From contig CAYWPR010000019.1 in NCBI GenBank assembly GCA_964460115.1, forward strand, positions 18,996 to 82,995: DNA of 64,000 bases, read 5' to 3'. This DNA comes from JAEUJZ01 sp964460115 (GTDB lineage Bacteria; Myxococcota_A; Polyangia; Palsa-1104; JAEUJZ01). Made by a program: the position numbers and the translations under genes. Positions 37,061-45,722 of the stretch are shown here, piece by piece. Positions within the stretch are counted from its first letter, which is position 1, and the number at the start of each line of letters is the position of its first letter. Under the pieces are notes generated by a model. That model saw only the letters and a program-made list of their open reading frames with translations, had not been told where the DNA came from and did not search any database.

Positions 37061-39646
37061 ATGAAACGAAGCATCTATCTATTGGCATCATTCCTAGTCT
37101 TGATGTTTGCGATCGCTCTTGCGCAGAAGCCGCCAAGCGACATCCTGATTCTGCTGCAGAAAATGCGCAATGGCGCGCCGCTTACCACGGATGAGCAGGC
37201 CAAAGTCCGCGCCTGGCAGCAGCAACGTCAATATCAGGCCGGAGGCGGCCAAGGCGAAGCCTCAGGAGCCGTGGGAACCGGAGGCATGCCGCCCGATGTC
37301 GCGGCGGTGATGGAAAAGGTACAGCGCGGCGTACCGCCAAGTCCTGCCGAGATCGAATTGCTGAAGACCTGGGGCGACAAGATGAAAAGCGCCAAAGGCG
37401 CTATTTTGAAAAATGAAAAAGAGACGAGTGCAATTCTGCGCGGTGCCAGCCCCGGCCCAAGTGGTATACAGGTAAAAAGTCCCTTCGTCGATGGTGATGT
37501 GCGCATCGAGCAGACTCTTGTCACTACGCATCCTGAGTCCTGCCATTCCAGCAAAGTGATGCTGACTGAATCAATGACGACGCGCATGACCGCGTCCGTG
37601 CGCTTCAAAACCCGAGAACCGGGCAAACCGCTGTCCCAAGTAGCGGCAGGACCGGAGTCAGGGCCGTTCAGCCTCATCTTCGAACCTTTAGGCGTGGGCA
37701 ACTTCAGCATCAATAGCTCCAACATAGGTTGCGACCATAAGAGCGGCAGCCAAGGAGGACAAAGCAGCCTAAGTGGCGAGCTGAACGTCGATCCGCGCCG
37801 TGTTTTTATCAGTCTGACCGGCCCGGTGACGACGCTTGACACGATGCGCAGCGACGTAAGCTGGCAGCATACTATTGCCCTTAGCGCCGACCTTAAGAAG
37901 AGCTACGGCGAACAAGTGACACAGGCCGAAAGCCAAATTCCCGGCTACATGAAATCGGCGATTGCTCACGCAACATTCACCATGGCCGGAGACGACATTC
38001 GCAAGGCGCTGCGCCAAGCCGGTCCCGCCTTCCTGAGCGGCGTGTATAGCTACCAATTTACCAATTCCGACGCGAGCGATGGACCAGTGACGGTGCAGGC
38101 ATCCATTCATGTAATCGTGCGGCTGCGGCCCACTGCCGACGCCAAGATGCACATGGCCGTACTCGACGAGAATGACCGCGAAAGCACCGCTGCCTGGCAA
38201 AAATGGATGCCCCTGCCCTGGCTTGACAGCGATGAGGAATCGAAATTCTTCGGCCTTGCCAAGCGGCACGATGCAAAGGCCAGCCTGAAAGTGCGCTTCA
38301 GCGTCGATGACAACAAACCCTGCAAGTTTCACGTCGAACTGTCGAAGGTAAACGAGCGCCGCGGCGTCACCACGAACTGGCCGGTGAAAGCCAAAGACTC
38401 GCGCAAGACGATGAAGATCTTCAAGCTCAACGACGAAGAGCCCAAAGTAAACTTCGGATGGCAGGTGGCTTCCGACGGACAGTCAGCGGACACCATTTCT
38501 GAAGTGACCTCGGCGGTGCTGCAGATTTCTTCCTTGGACACTGCTGCCTCGGCAGAGGTGCGGGCGCGCTGCGAGGCATATTCCCTCGATGCTACTTTTG
38601 AACCGACTGGCAAGACGGTGCTGGTGCTGCCGCGCGACGACAACGACAACCATGTTGCAGATCAATATGAAGAAGACACAAAAGCGACGGGCCGCAACTT
38701 GCCGAGCCTCTGGGACGAAGACGAGCAGCCGGCCGAGCAGCGCCGGAAAGGAGACGGTTACACCCTTTTTGAGGAGTACCGCGGCTTTGTCGTGCGCACT
38801 AATTCCAAGGATGCCACCCGCAAGTTCGTGCGCACCGCTTGGAACCGCAAAACCGGATTCTGGAACGACCCCGATGAGCTTGCTGACAAATATGTAAAAC
38901 CCAGCAACCGCTTCGAGTTCGAATGGTTTTCTCTCGACGATAAGCTTGCAGTACTGAACGGTGGCGAGAATGATCCGGAATACCGCATGGTCAATTCCAA
39001 TACGCCCGCTGACCCAGCGTATCGCTATGCCGCACAGTATCTAGTCATCTTCAAAAAAGACGACTCCCTTGCCTTTAACGCTCAGGCGGTCCCGCGCAGT
39101 GGCGCAAACCCTGCCGAAGTTACCTTTGTGCACCCGATGCGCACCTATGCCTATGTCGTCGTAAACGAAGCGCGGGCTCAGACAGCGTTCACCGCCGCGT
39201 CGCTTCCCAAATGCAGCGGTCCGCAATTGGCGCAAATTCAATACAATGACACCGCGGGAAGCGTCATTCACGAGCTTGGTCACCACCTTGGCGTACACCA
39301 CCACCTTTTTCACCCGCCAGATATCTACAAACCCAAGCGCGATGCGCAGGGCAAGGTAGATTGGAAAGAGGACGACCTTGAGCAGCGCTATGGCGTAAAT
39401 GAGTGCGTCATGCGCTATAACGACCGCTACGGGCCCAAAGCTTGGGGCGATGACTACGACGCACGGCCGCTTAAGCAGCAGTGCCTGCGCCCACTTTACG
39501 GCTTCTGCCGCGCCGGCGACATCGGGAGCTACCCAGCGGAAAGACATGTTCAAAGACGCACGGGCCGCGTCACCGAGCGCACCATGGTACAAACGCCTAG
39601 CGACAACTGCTGGGGACAGATCGACATCAAGAACGATCCGAACTGA
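37061..39646 (+). CDS. Secreted zinc metalloprotease-like protein (metzincin motif)
   Basis: An 861-residue exported protein with a signal peptide (YLLASFLVLMFAIALAQ). The first 680 residues are beta-rich and match nothing I recognise, apart from an Asp-rich segment (VLPRDDNDNHVADQYEED) like a calcium-binding or thrombospondin type-3-like stretch. Near the C-terminus is VIHELGHHLGVHHH with His737 as first ligand, which fits the HEXXHXXGXXH metzincin zinc motif. A Met-turn candidate follows (NECVMRYN), 30-35 residues after the motif. It is therefore probably a secreted metalloprotease with a novel N-terminal region. Stand-alone gene; substrate unknown. Confidence 0.7.
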   Translation: MKRSIYLLASFLVLMFAIALAQKPPSDILILLQKMRNGAPLTTDEQAKVRAWQQQRQYQAGGGQGEASGAVGTGGMPPDVAAVMEKVQRGVPPSPAEIELLKTWGDKMKSAKGAILKNEKETSAILRGASPGPSGIQVKSPFVDGDVRIEQTLVTTHPESCHSSKVMLTESMTTRMTASVRFKTREPGKPLSQVAAGPESGPFSLIFEPLGVGNFSINSSNIGCDHKSGSQGGQSSLSGELNVDPRRVFISLTGPVTTLDTMRSDVSWQHTIALSADLKKSYGEQVTQAESQIPGYMKSAIAHATFTMAGDDIRKALRQAGPAFLSGVYSYQFTNSDASDGPVTVQASIHVIVRLRPTADAKMHMAVLDENDRESTAAWQKWMPLPWLDSDEESKFFGLAKRHDAKASLKVRFSVDDNKPCKFHVELSKVNERRGVTTNWPVKAKDSRKTMKIFKLNDEEPKVNFGWQVASDGQSADTISEVTSAVLQISSLDTAASAEVRARCEAYSLDATFEPTGKTVLVLPRDDNDNHVADQYEEDTKATGRNLPSLWDEDEQPAEQRRKGDGYTLFEEYRGFVVRTNSKDATRKFVRTAWNRKTGFWNDPDELADKYVKPSNRFEFEWFSLDDKLAVLNGGENDPEYRMVNSNTPADPAYRYAAQYLVIFKKDDSLAFNAQAVPRSGANPAEVTFVHPMRTYAYVVVNEARAQTAFTAASLPKCSGPQLAQIQYNDTAGSVIHELGHHLGVHHHLFHPPDIYKPKRDAQGKVDWKEDDLEQRYGVNECVMRYNDRYGPKAWGDDYDARPLKQQCLRPLYGFCRAGDIGSYPAERHVQRRTGRVTERTMVQTPSDNCWGQIDIKNDPN

Positions 39647-39841
39647 CGGTTGATATCCCCACAGAATGGGTTATCGGAGCGCGGAAATCGAAGCGGAAAA
39701 TCGACCGAGCCACCGGAATTCTGATTGACTCTCGCTTCTCGTGATCCCATTTTATCTATTAAATTTGCAGACGAGAAATCGCTTGCGCACAAAGGCACTT
39801 GGACCGGGGACGGGTGTGGCTTGCTCTTAGCGGAGCGATAA

Positions 39842-39864
39842 ACCCTCCCCTGTAAAAGGAGGGT
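39842..39864 (+). promoter_or_regulatory. Hairpin sequestering the Shine-Dalgarno of the DUF2383 gene
   Basis: ACCCTCC (39842-39848) is perfectly complementary to GGAGGGT (39858-39864), which contains the ribosome-binding site of the ATG at 39868; the loop is nine nucleotides. Folding would hide the site, suggesting translational control by heat, a protein or a ligand. The rest of the 220-bp gap upstream holds no gene. Confidence 0.6.
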
Positions 39865-39867
39865 CCT

Positions 39868-40344
39868 ATGGGAAATCAAGTTGGAACCGAGAAGGAAATC
39901 ATCTCGCTGCTCAACGATTTGACGGCTCTGGACTACGACGCCATTGAAGCTTATGAGGCAGCCATTTCGCGCCTTAGTGATCCGCGCTGCAAGGCCCAAT
40001 TAAGGCTGTTTATGAGCGATCATCAGCGGCATACAGTTGAGCTGGCGGAATTTGTCAGCAGGTATGGCGGAACGCCTGTCTCCAAAGCCGACTTCAAACA
40101 AATCCTAACCAAGGGCAAGGTTGTACTTGGAAGTCTTGGCGGCGACAGAGTCATCCTAGCGGCGATGAAGAGCAACGAAGACGATACCAATGTCGCCTAC
40201 GAGCGTGCAGTTGCGCAGTCAGGACTTCCCGAAGTCATCCGTTCTGTCCTCAATCGCAATCTGACAGACGAACGCCGTCACCGCGCATGGATTGAACAGC
40301 GCATGCAGCAAATGGACTTGCCGCAAGCCACTGCCCGGTTCTAG
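39868..40344 (+). CDS. DUF2383 ferritin-like four-helix protein
   Basis: A 158-residue protein. LLNDLTALDYDAIEAYEAAI, followed by FMSDHQRHTVELAEF and later NEDDTNVAYERAVAQSGLPE, gives the Glu/His spacing of the PA2169/DUF2383 ferritin-like family, often stress-induced and possibly metal-binding. No signal peptide is present. The start is backed by a GGAGGG site that lies within a hairpin. Its stop overlaps by 4 bp the stop of the converging TPR gene. Function in metal or oxidative stress is inference from the fold. Confidence 0.7.
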   Translation: MGNQVGTEKEIISLLNDLTALDYDAIEAYEAAISRLSDPRCKAQLRLFMSDHQRHTVELAEFVSRYGGTPVSKADFKQILTKGKVVLGSLGGDRVILAAMKSNEDDTNVAYERAVAQSGLPEVIRSVLNRNLTDERRHRAWIEQRMQQMDLPQATARF

Positions 40345-41321
40345 GGAGAAGCGGCGTTGCGAATGGATTGCGCTTCTTTTCGCAAGGGGGCAGCTTCTTC
40401 AGCGCGTCCCTGGCTTTCAAGCAGCTCGGCCAGATTGCTAAGGACAACCGCGATATTCGGATGCTTTTCGCCCATGATTTTTCTGGCCGATTGCAAAAGC
40501 GCCCGCAAAGCCGGCTCGGCTTGCGGACTTTTGATCGCCGACAGCAGCAAACATGCGTTGTTCTGCATGGCCAAAAAATTGGGATGCTCTTCGCCGAAGG
40601 CTTTGCGCGCAACATTTAGCGCCGCGTCCATCACGTGGGTGGCCAATTCACTGCGTCCACACTGGGCGCAATTTTTCGCGGTCTCATCGAGTTTGCGCAA
40701 AAGTCCAAGTGGATTGTCTAGCTCGGCCGGAAGTGGTTGCTCGAGCAAATGCTCGAGCAGCCCCGCTGCTTGATCAATATTGGCATCTGCGCCCGTTGCC
40801 GCGGCAAACCGGATAAGGTTTGACAGCGCCCAGTACGTATCCGGATGCCACGCTCCAAAGTGAACAATTCCGATCGCCAGGATTTGCCGAAGCACGGCCA
40901 ATGCCTCGGCCAGTTCCGAATCTTCAATGGCCGACTGAATTTCCTGTGTCAGCGTTTCGATAAGCGCCGGTACGTTAGAGGCTTCTAGCTCAGGCGCGGC
41001 ATCTGCCCCTTGCAAATCCAAAAGCTGCGACTCCAGGCCGCGTGGTAGATGTCGCGCGTATTGCCAACCGCGACGGTTGGCCTCTTCAAGCACGATGTGC
41101 GCAAGATTGTGTCGCCCGTCCAAAGGAAATACCAGGGTCACGTTGTCGACGGTGTGAGCCGATTCCTTGGCCTTTGCTAAAAGTGCATTGCAGACGCTCG
41201 AAATGTCTTTGCCCTCAGCCGTTGTGACATAGGCATCATCAATGCTAAGCACACCGGACATTCTTTGCGCGGATCGCGTACGAGGGATGCGCAATAGGAG
41301 CCATGCAGTAGATGTAGACAT
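40341..41321 (-). CDS. TPR (kinesin light chain-type) protein
   Basis: About 326 residues from ATG 41321 (MSTSTAWLLLRIPRT); 41261 is another possible start. The N-terminal 120 residues are an unknown alpha/beta domain (DNVTLVFPLDGRHNLAHIVL). Residues about 150-326 contain TPR units of the kinesin-light-chain type (FGAWHPDTYWALSNLIRFA; FGEEHPNFLAMQNNACLLL; MGEKHPNIAVVLSNLAELLE). It probably mediates protein interactions. It is divergent from the MpaB-like gene with about 50 bp between starts. Confidence 0.7.
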   Translation of the reverse strand: MSTSTAWLLLRIPRTRSAQRMSGVLSIDDAYVTTAEGKDISSVCNALLAKAKESAHTVDNVTLVFPLDGRHNLAHIVLEEANRRGWQYARHLPRGLESQLLDLQGADAAPELEASNVPALIETLTQEIQSAIEDSELAEALAVLRQILAIGIVHFGAWHPDTYWALSNLIRFAAATGADANIDQAAGLLEHLLEQPLPAELDNPLGLLRKLDETAKNCAQCGRSELATHVMDAALNVARKAFGEEHPNFLAMQNNACLLLSAIKSPQAEPALRALLQSARKIMGEKHPNIAVVLSNLAELLESQGRAEEAAPLRKEAQSIRNAASP

Positions 41322-41370
41322 AGGGCCACATGATACACTGAGATTTGTGAAATCGGCGAGAAGCTTTGTC

Positions 41371-42240
41371 ATGAAACGAGACTCGTATCTGCAGCAAATT
41401 CAGAAACTGGATCCAGAACGCGATCATCAGGCCATCATGCGCATCTTGGCAGGCACAGAATTTCCTTTCGATTTTCATCGAACGCTGGCCGAGATGACTT
41501 TTGTCAAATCCGCGGCATCTCCCAAAATTGCCGGCCTGTGGTCGGCAAATGGCTATTTGGCGGCTCATACGCAAAAACGCTATGACGATACGTTAATTGC
41601 GCTGACCGAACTCGTGAAGCACGGCTACGACAGCGAGCGCGGCCACGCCGTCATTTTCAGAATGGCGCAAATTCACGCTCGTTTTGCCATTCGCAGCCGC
41701 GACTTTTTGTTCATCCTGACTTGTCTCATGCTAGAGCCGATGCGCTGGAACGCGCGCTTCGGCTGGCGCCCGATGTGTGAGGTAGAGAAGCAAAGCCAAT
41801 ACTATTTTTGGCGCGAAGTCGGAAAAAGGATGCAGATTTCGAACATTCCCAATTCTCTTGCCGAATGCGAAGTATGGAATCGCAACTATGAACAGCAAGA
41901 GTTTCGCCGCTCGCATGCCAGCGTGGCGCTGAAAAATCCGCTGTTTCGTCTGCTCGAAAGCTGGATGCCCCGGCCGCTGCGTCCCCTTGTACGTCCGGTG
42001 CTGACTTCGCTGCTTGAGCCCGAGTTGTGGCCGATTTTTGACTTAAAGCCGCCGCCGCCGCGATTTGTTTCGCTGGTACAGTCGGCGCTGCGCATGCGCG
42101 CGCGCTTTTTGCGCCATTTTCCGCTGCGCCGGCCGAGCGCTCTATATTGCGAAGGGAACTTGCGCAGCTATCCGAAAGGATATGAGATTGCGCAGCTTGG
42201 GCCTAGCGACAACTGGCGACCGCCGCGCGCCTCAGTCTGA
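41371..42240 (+). CDS. MpaB/rubber-oxygenase family (DUF2236) protein
   Basis: A 289-residue protein starting at MKRDSYLQQIQKLDPERDHQ. FDFHRTLAEMTFVKSAASPK near the N-terminus, HAVIFRMAQIHARFAI and PMRWNARFGWRPM match the catalytic fold shared by latex-clearing rubber oxygenase and fungal MpaB; the His in AQIHARF is the probable haem-ligand region. No signal peptide is visible. The C-terminal part (LRPLVRPVLTSLLEPELWPI) fits the family's terminal helices. Likely a haem-dependent oxygenase of unknown substrate. The 3' end overlaps the converging creatininase gene by 9 bp. Confidence 0.7.
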   Translation: MKRDSYLQQIQKLDPERDHQAIMRILAGTEFPFDFHRTLAEMTFVKSAASPKIAGLWSANGYLAAHTQKRYDDTLIALTELVKHGYDSERGHAVIFRMAQIHARFAIRSRDFLFILTCLMLEPMRWNARFGWRPMCEVEKQSQYYFWREVGKRMQISNIPNSLAECEVWNRNYEQQEFRRSHASVALKNPLFRLLESWMPRPLRPLVRPVLTSLLEPELWPIFDLKPPPPRFVSLVQSALRMRARFLRHFPLRRPSALYCEGNLRSYPKGYEIAQLGPSDNWRPPRASV

Positions 42241-43080
42241 GCTGGCCAGCGGCAGCGGCGCTTCGGCCAACGCCTGCAGGTCTAGTCGCAGCGTCTTGAC
42301 CAAGCCTTCGATAAGGTATTCTCCCTTTTTGCGCGTCGCCAAGGTCGGATCGCCAAAGCTTCCGGTCGGTGAATAAATTCCGGCTCCCAAAGGATTGCGC
42401 GTAAAAGGTCCGGACCGCCCAGGGTGATAGTCGCGCTGCGCCTTGCTCATATCTACCGATTTCGCATCGATGTACAAAAGCATCGAAGTTTCGCTTTCAT
42501 CGGCATGGGTTCCGCCTTCTTGCTGTGCGACCGCTTTTTCAAGGGGACCTAGCGCGCGCAACAAGTCCGTATAAAGCAGCAGAATGCCCTCACGCGCCAA
42601 AACAATGCGCGAAAGCTCCAGCGCCCGAACCGTCGAGACTCCGGTATTTAAAGCATAAAAGCGGCGTGGGCCGTGCCGCGCCAGACTGCGCACGATGTCC
42701 ACGATAAGGTTGCGCGCCGTTTCCAAGCGCAGCGTCGTGGAGCCAGGGTATTCAACAAAAGCCGGATAGTAATGATAGTTGACCGTCGGAGCAATCACCG
42801 TGCCTGGCAGGTCTAAACACCGCCGTTTTAGATACTCGGCCAGCCGAAAGTCGTTATTCAAGCGCAAATGTGGGCCATGCTCTTTGGCAGCGGCGCCGAT
42901 GGGCAAAATCACCAGAGTCTCTTGGGTCAGAAGCGGAGCAGCCTCTTGCCAAGTCAAGTCTTCAAGCAGCACGCCGGCGCGTACCGAATATGGCCCACTG
43001 GCACCTAACGCAACGCAAAGCGTCATTCCCAGCCGAAGTTTTGTAGCCAAGCTTCCCATCTTGCGCATGCACAGCGTCAT
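42232..43080 (-). CDS. Exported creatininase-family amidohydrolase
   Basis: About 282 residues. LVILPIGAAAKEHGPHLRLN followed by NDFRLAEY, and later GGTHADESETSMLL, carry the metal-binding His, Asp and Glu of the creatininase family (creatinine amidohydrolase and relatives that open cyclic amides). Unusually, an N-terminal hydrophobic leader (LRLGMTLCVALGASG) implies export. Substitutions around the active site are not obvious. The start could be ATG 43080 or 43068; neither has a clear ribosome site. The true substrate is uncertain because the family also acts in cofactor and RiPP pathways (MftE). Confidence 0.8.
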   Translation of the reverse strand: MTLCMRKMGSLATKLRLGMTLCVALGASGPYSVRAGVLLEDLTWQEAAPLLTQETLVILPIGAAAKEHGPHLRLNNDFRLAEYLKRRCLDLPGTVIAPTVNYHYYPAFVEYPGSTTLRLETARNLIVDIVRSLARHGPRRFYALNTGVSTVRALELSRIVLAREGILLLYTDLLRALGPLEKAVAQQEGGTHADESETSMLLYIDAKSVDMSKAQRDYHPGRSGPFTRNPLGAGIYSPTGSFGDPTLATRKKGEYLIEGLVKTLRLDLQALAEAPLPLASSD

Positions 43081-43130
43081 AGCACGCGACAAAGAATGAT
43101 TGTCCGCCCTAGGCGTGGCATATTGGGATA

Positions 43131-43862
43131 ATGCGCGAGTCTAGCGCCGCATCCCCTCACAACGTCGCAACAGGCGCAGCGCCCGTTCCTTCCATGCAGC
43201 GCTCCTGGCTGGACCTGCTCATCATCGTGGGAAGTCTGTTTATAGGCATTCTCATCGGCCTGTGCATGCTCCATCTGCAAAACATGGGACGGGCCTGGCC
43301 CGCGGTGGTTTGCGGCGGCGCGTTTCTGGCATTTGGCGCTCTCATCGGTTTTCTATTTGGCATTCCGCGCGTGCTGCAAAAAGATGCATCCGCACGGCCC
43401 GCGCCAGAAACCGTTCCCAATTTGCCAGCCTCCGAAGCTGGAGCGGCCGCACCGCGACCGCCCGCGCCTAGCAGCTATCACATCCAAGTCAATACCAATC
43501 TGGAGCAGATTTCAGACTGGCTGACCAAGATTATCGTCGGACTTGGACTGGTCGAGCTTCGAGATCTGGCCGGGCATCTGCACCGGCTTGCTCAGTTTAT
43601 GGCCCAAGGACTGATTCTGCCGACCGCTGAGCATGCTACGCTCGAAGTTCGGCAGGCCGCGGTACACTCCGCGGAAGTTCTGGCCATGACCATTATCGTG
43701 TACTTTTCGCTGATGGGATTTTACGGGGGTTATCTCACCACGCGCACCTATCTGACGGGCGCCTTTCGTCGCGCTGACGAAGAAAACCTCAGCGGCAAAG
43801 CTTCCGCCGAGGCCGATCTGCCATTACCTCGGCCGCGACCTCGTGATCGCGACTCGAAGTAA
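43131..43862 (+). CDS. Membrane protein with conserved NLEQISDWLTK motif, unknown
   Basis: A 243-residue protein with about three membrane segments: DLLIIVGSLFIGILIGLCML (28-47), VCGGAFLAFGALIGFLFGIP (59-78) and a C-terminal one (LAMTIIVYFSLMGFYGGYL, about 184-202). Between them lies a Pro/Ala-rich linker and NTNLEQISDWLTKIIVGLGL, a segment I recall as strongly conserved in a family of bacterial membrane proteins of unknown role, some near conflict-type genes. ATG 43194 is an alternative start. Neighbours are unrelated. Confidence 0.65.
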   Translation: MRESSAASPHNVATGAAPVPSMQRSWLDLLIIVGSLFIGILIGLCMLHLQNMGRAWPAVVCGGAFLAFGALIGFLFGIPRVLQKDASARPAPETVPNLPASEAGAAAPRPPAPSSYHIQVNTNLEQISDWLTKIIVGLGLVELRDLAGHLHRLAQFMAQGLILPTAEHATLEVRQAAVHSAEVLAMTIIVYFSLMGFYGGYLTTRTYLTGAFRRADEENLSGKASAEADLPLPRPRPRDRDSK

Positions 43863-43878
43863 AGCGAACAAGGTGCGT

Positions 43879-44358
43879 TTAGTCGGCTAAAAAGCGTATG
43901 GCCCGATCAGCGGCCAAGGTGGCCGCGCGCCGACGGTACAGTACAATAAAGGGCGAGATACAAAGCAACAATAGCGCGCCGACCAGCACCGGCAGCCAGG
44001 CCGCCGTACGAACTCGCATCGGAAAAATCAGGGCCGTTGCGGTGACGCCACACATAAATAGCGCCGGCCCAGCGGTAAGCACCGGCAGTAGCGCCGGCAG
44101 TAGCGCCCGCCGCACTGCGCGCGGCGCGCGTTTTTGGCAGGCCGGGCACTTTCGCAGCGCCAGCGCCGCTTGTGCTTGCTTGCGCAGCCGCGCCTCAGCG
44201 TTTGTCAGGGCCTGCTCTTTGGCATAGGGCTTGTCGCTAAGCACTGGCTCAGGTTCGAGGCTGGCATTTAGATCGGAAAATTCCACCGCCGCCTGATGTC
44301 CGCACAAAGAGCAGTGAAATTCGGTGTGTAGGGTCGTGGGTAGCTTCAGAAGGATCAT
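43879..44358 (-). CDS. Zinc-ribbon protein with two membrane helices
   Basis: A 159-residue protein. Two Cys pairs, CSLC (about 16-19) and CPAC (about 71-74), form a probable zinc ribbon facing the cytoplasm. Two hydrophobic segments follow (LLPVLTAGPALFMCGVTATA and WLPVLVGALLLLCISPFIVL). It starts on the ATGA overlap with the prmA stop, so it is translationally coupled to prmA. Function unknown. Confidence 0.65.
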   Translation of the reverse strand: MILLKLPTTLHTEFHCSLCGHQAAVEFSDLNASLEPEPVLSDKPYAKEQALTNAEARLRKQAQAALALRKCPACQKRAPRAVRRALLPALLPVLTAGPALFMCGVTATALIFPMRVRTAAWLPVLVGALLLLCISPFIVLYRRRAATLAADRAIRFLAD

Positions 44359-45314
44359 AGATTTGGCCGGACGTACTCAAGGGCGGCCCATTCATCTTCG
44401 GTAGCGCGTACCGTTTCGACGAGGCCCTGCGCCAAAAACCGTGCCGCCACCGTATCGACTTCGTTTTCCAAAATCCCCGCCAGCATGAGCACGCCTCCGG
44501 CTTCAACCCGCGCCGCCAGCGGCTCTGCCAACTCAATCAAAGTCGGCCCGGTCAGGTTGGCCAGCACCAGCGCAAAGCGCATCGAAATCTTTTCGAGCGG
44601 CGTGGTTTCGCACAGCAGCCGATCCGTGACACCGTTGCGCGCGGCATTTTCGCCGGTTACTTCTACCGCTTCTCCGTCGATATCGATGGCCACAGCGTTG
44701 GCTTTGGGCCAAAGCCTTAGCGCCGCAATCGTCAGCACCCCCGAGCCGCAACCTACATCTAGGACCTGCGCGGCGATTTGTTCGGTGCTGCGCCCCTCGA
44801 GCCGATCGGCGGCGGTCGTATAGTGCGCCGAATGCAGCGGCAGTTTTCCGGCCAACTGATCGAGCAGGCGCAGGCACAGCCGCGTGCTTTCATGACCGCC
44901 GGTGCCAAAAGCGCGGCCGGGATCCATGTGCAAGGTCACTTCGTCTTCCGCCGGCGTGTGGGCCTCGACTTCCCAACTGGGCACGATGGCCAGCCGGCCG
45001 ATGCGCCGCGTGGCAAAAAAGCGCTTCCAAGTGTCGCGCCACTCGACCTCATCGCGATCGCGCACTTCGACCGCCAAAGCCGGGGCCCCGCCGCCGCTCA
45101 CTTCGGCCGCTTTTTGCAGGGCCGACAGCAAATCCGGGATTTGCGCCCGCTCATCGGCCGGGATGTAGACATGGATGCGCGTGCGCCCAAGCGGCGGAGC
45201 ATTTAGCGTCGTCTGATCCGACTCCTGAAAGCTCAACTGCCGCGCATACAAAACCGCGTGTAGTGGGGCAATGTGCCGACTATTTAGCTCGATTTGAATC
45301 TCACAATACTGCAT
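44355..45314 (-). CDS. prmA: Ribosomal protein L11 methyltransferase
   Basis: A 319-residue PrmA: an N-terminal ferredoxin-like targeting domain (WRDTWKRFFATRRIGRLAIV) and a SAM-binding domain with DPGRAFGTGGHESTRLCL and VLDVGCGSGVLTIAA. It trimethylates L11. The usual PrmA NI.A motif reads LVLANLTGPTL. An insert of about 18 residues (SAHYTTAADRLEGRSTEQIA) lies between GHEST and the SAM motif. It leads a two-gene unit with the zinc-ribbon protein. Confidence 0.93.
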   Translation of the reverse strand: MQYCEIQIELNSRHIAPLHAVLYARQLSFQESDQTTLNAPPLGRTRIHVYIPADERAQIPDLLSALQKAAEVSGGGAPALAVEVRDRDEVEWRDTWKRFFATRRIGRLAIVPSWEVEAHTPAEDEVTLHMDPGRAFGTGGHESTRLCLRLLDQLAGKLPLHSAHYTTAADRLEGRSTEQIAAQVLDVGCGSGVLTIAALRLWPKANAVAIDIDGEAVEVTGENAARNGVTDRLLCETTPLEKISMRFALVLANLTGPTLIELAEPLAARVEAGGVLMLAGILENEVDTVAARFLAQGLVETVRATEDEWAALEYVRPNL

Positions 45315-45483
45315 GGGGCAAGGCCTTGGTCGGCTGGATATACCCGGGCGACCCCGCCTAGGTCAAGCAGTCGCAGAAGCTGCGTAGCAATATCCGCGCA
45401 CGAAGGGTTTACGACGGCTGCCCATCTGCGCTACGCTGTCTTGATACTTTTTTAAGTGCGCTGCGTAAGCAGAGGTACAAGCC

Positions 45484-45684
45484 ATGACCCACGATCACAA
45501 AGAACCAACCACGACCGGCTTTCCAGTAAGTTCAGAGGGCGAAAACAACGACGAAGTGACGCAGGTAGACAATCGGCACGAATTTTTCGAGCACGACGAT
45601 CTACCGCCTCACGATGCCGACGACTCCATTGCTGGTATAGACGCAGATTTGCCGCCGCCGCCAAGCCCTTCCACAAAGTCGTGA
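45484..45684 (+). CDS. Small acidic disordered protein
   Basis: A 66-residue protein with an AGAGG ribosome site before ATG 45484. It is hydrophilic and rich in Asp, Glu, His and Pro (EFFEHDDLPPHDADDSIAGI; DLPPPPSPSTKS), with no hydrophobic core, so it is likely unstructured. Stand-alone gene between prmA and algH. Its reality rests on the ribosome site and amino-acid pattern; function unknown. Confidence 0.45.
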   Translation: MTHDHKEPTTTGFPVSSEGENNDEVTQVDNRHEFFEHDDLPPHDADDSIAGIDADLPPPPSPSTKS

Positions 45685-45722
45685 AGTGTAACAGGCGACA
45701 TCCGCGCGCCCGATGAAGCCGA

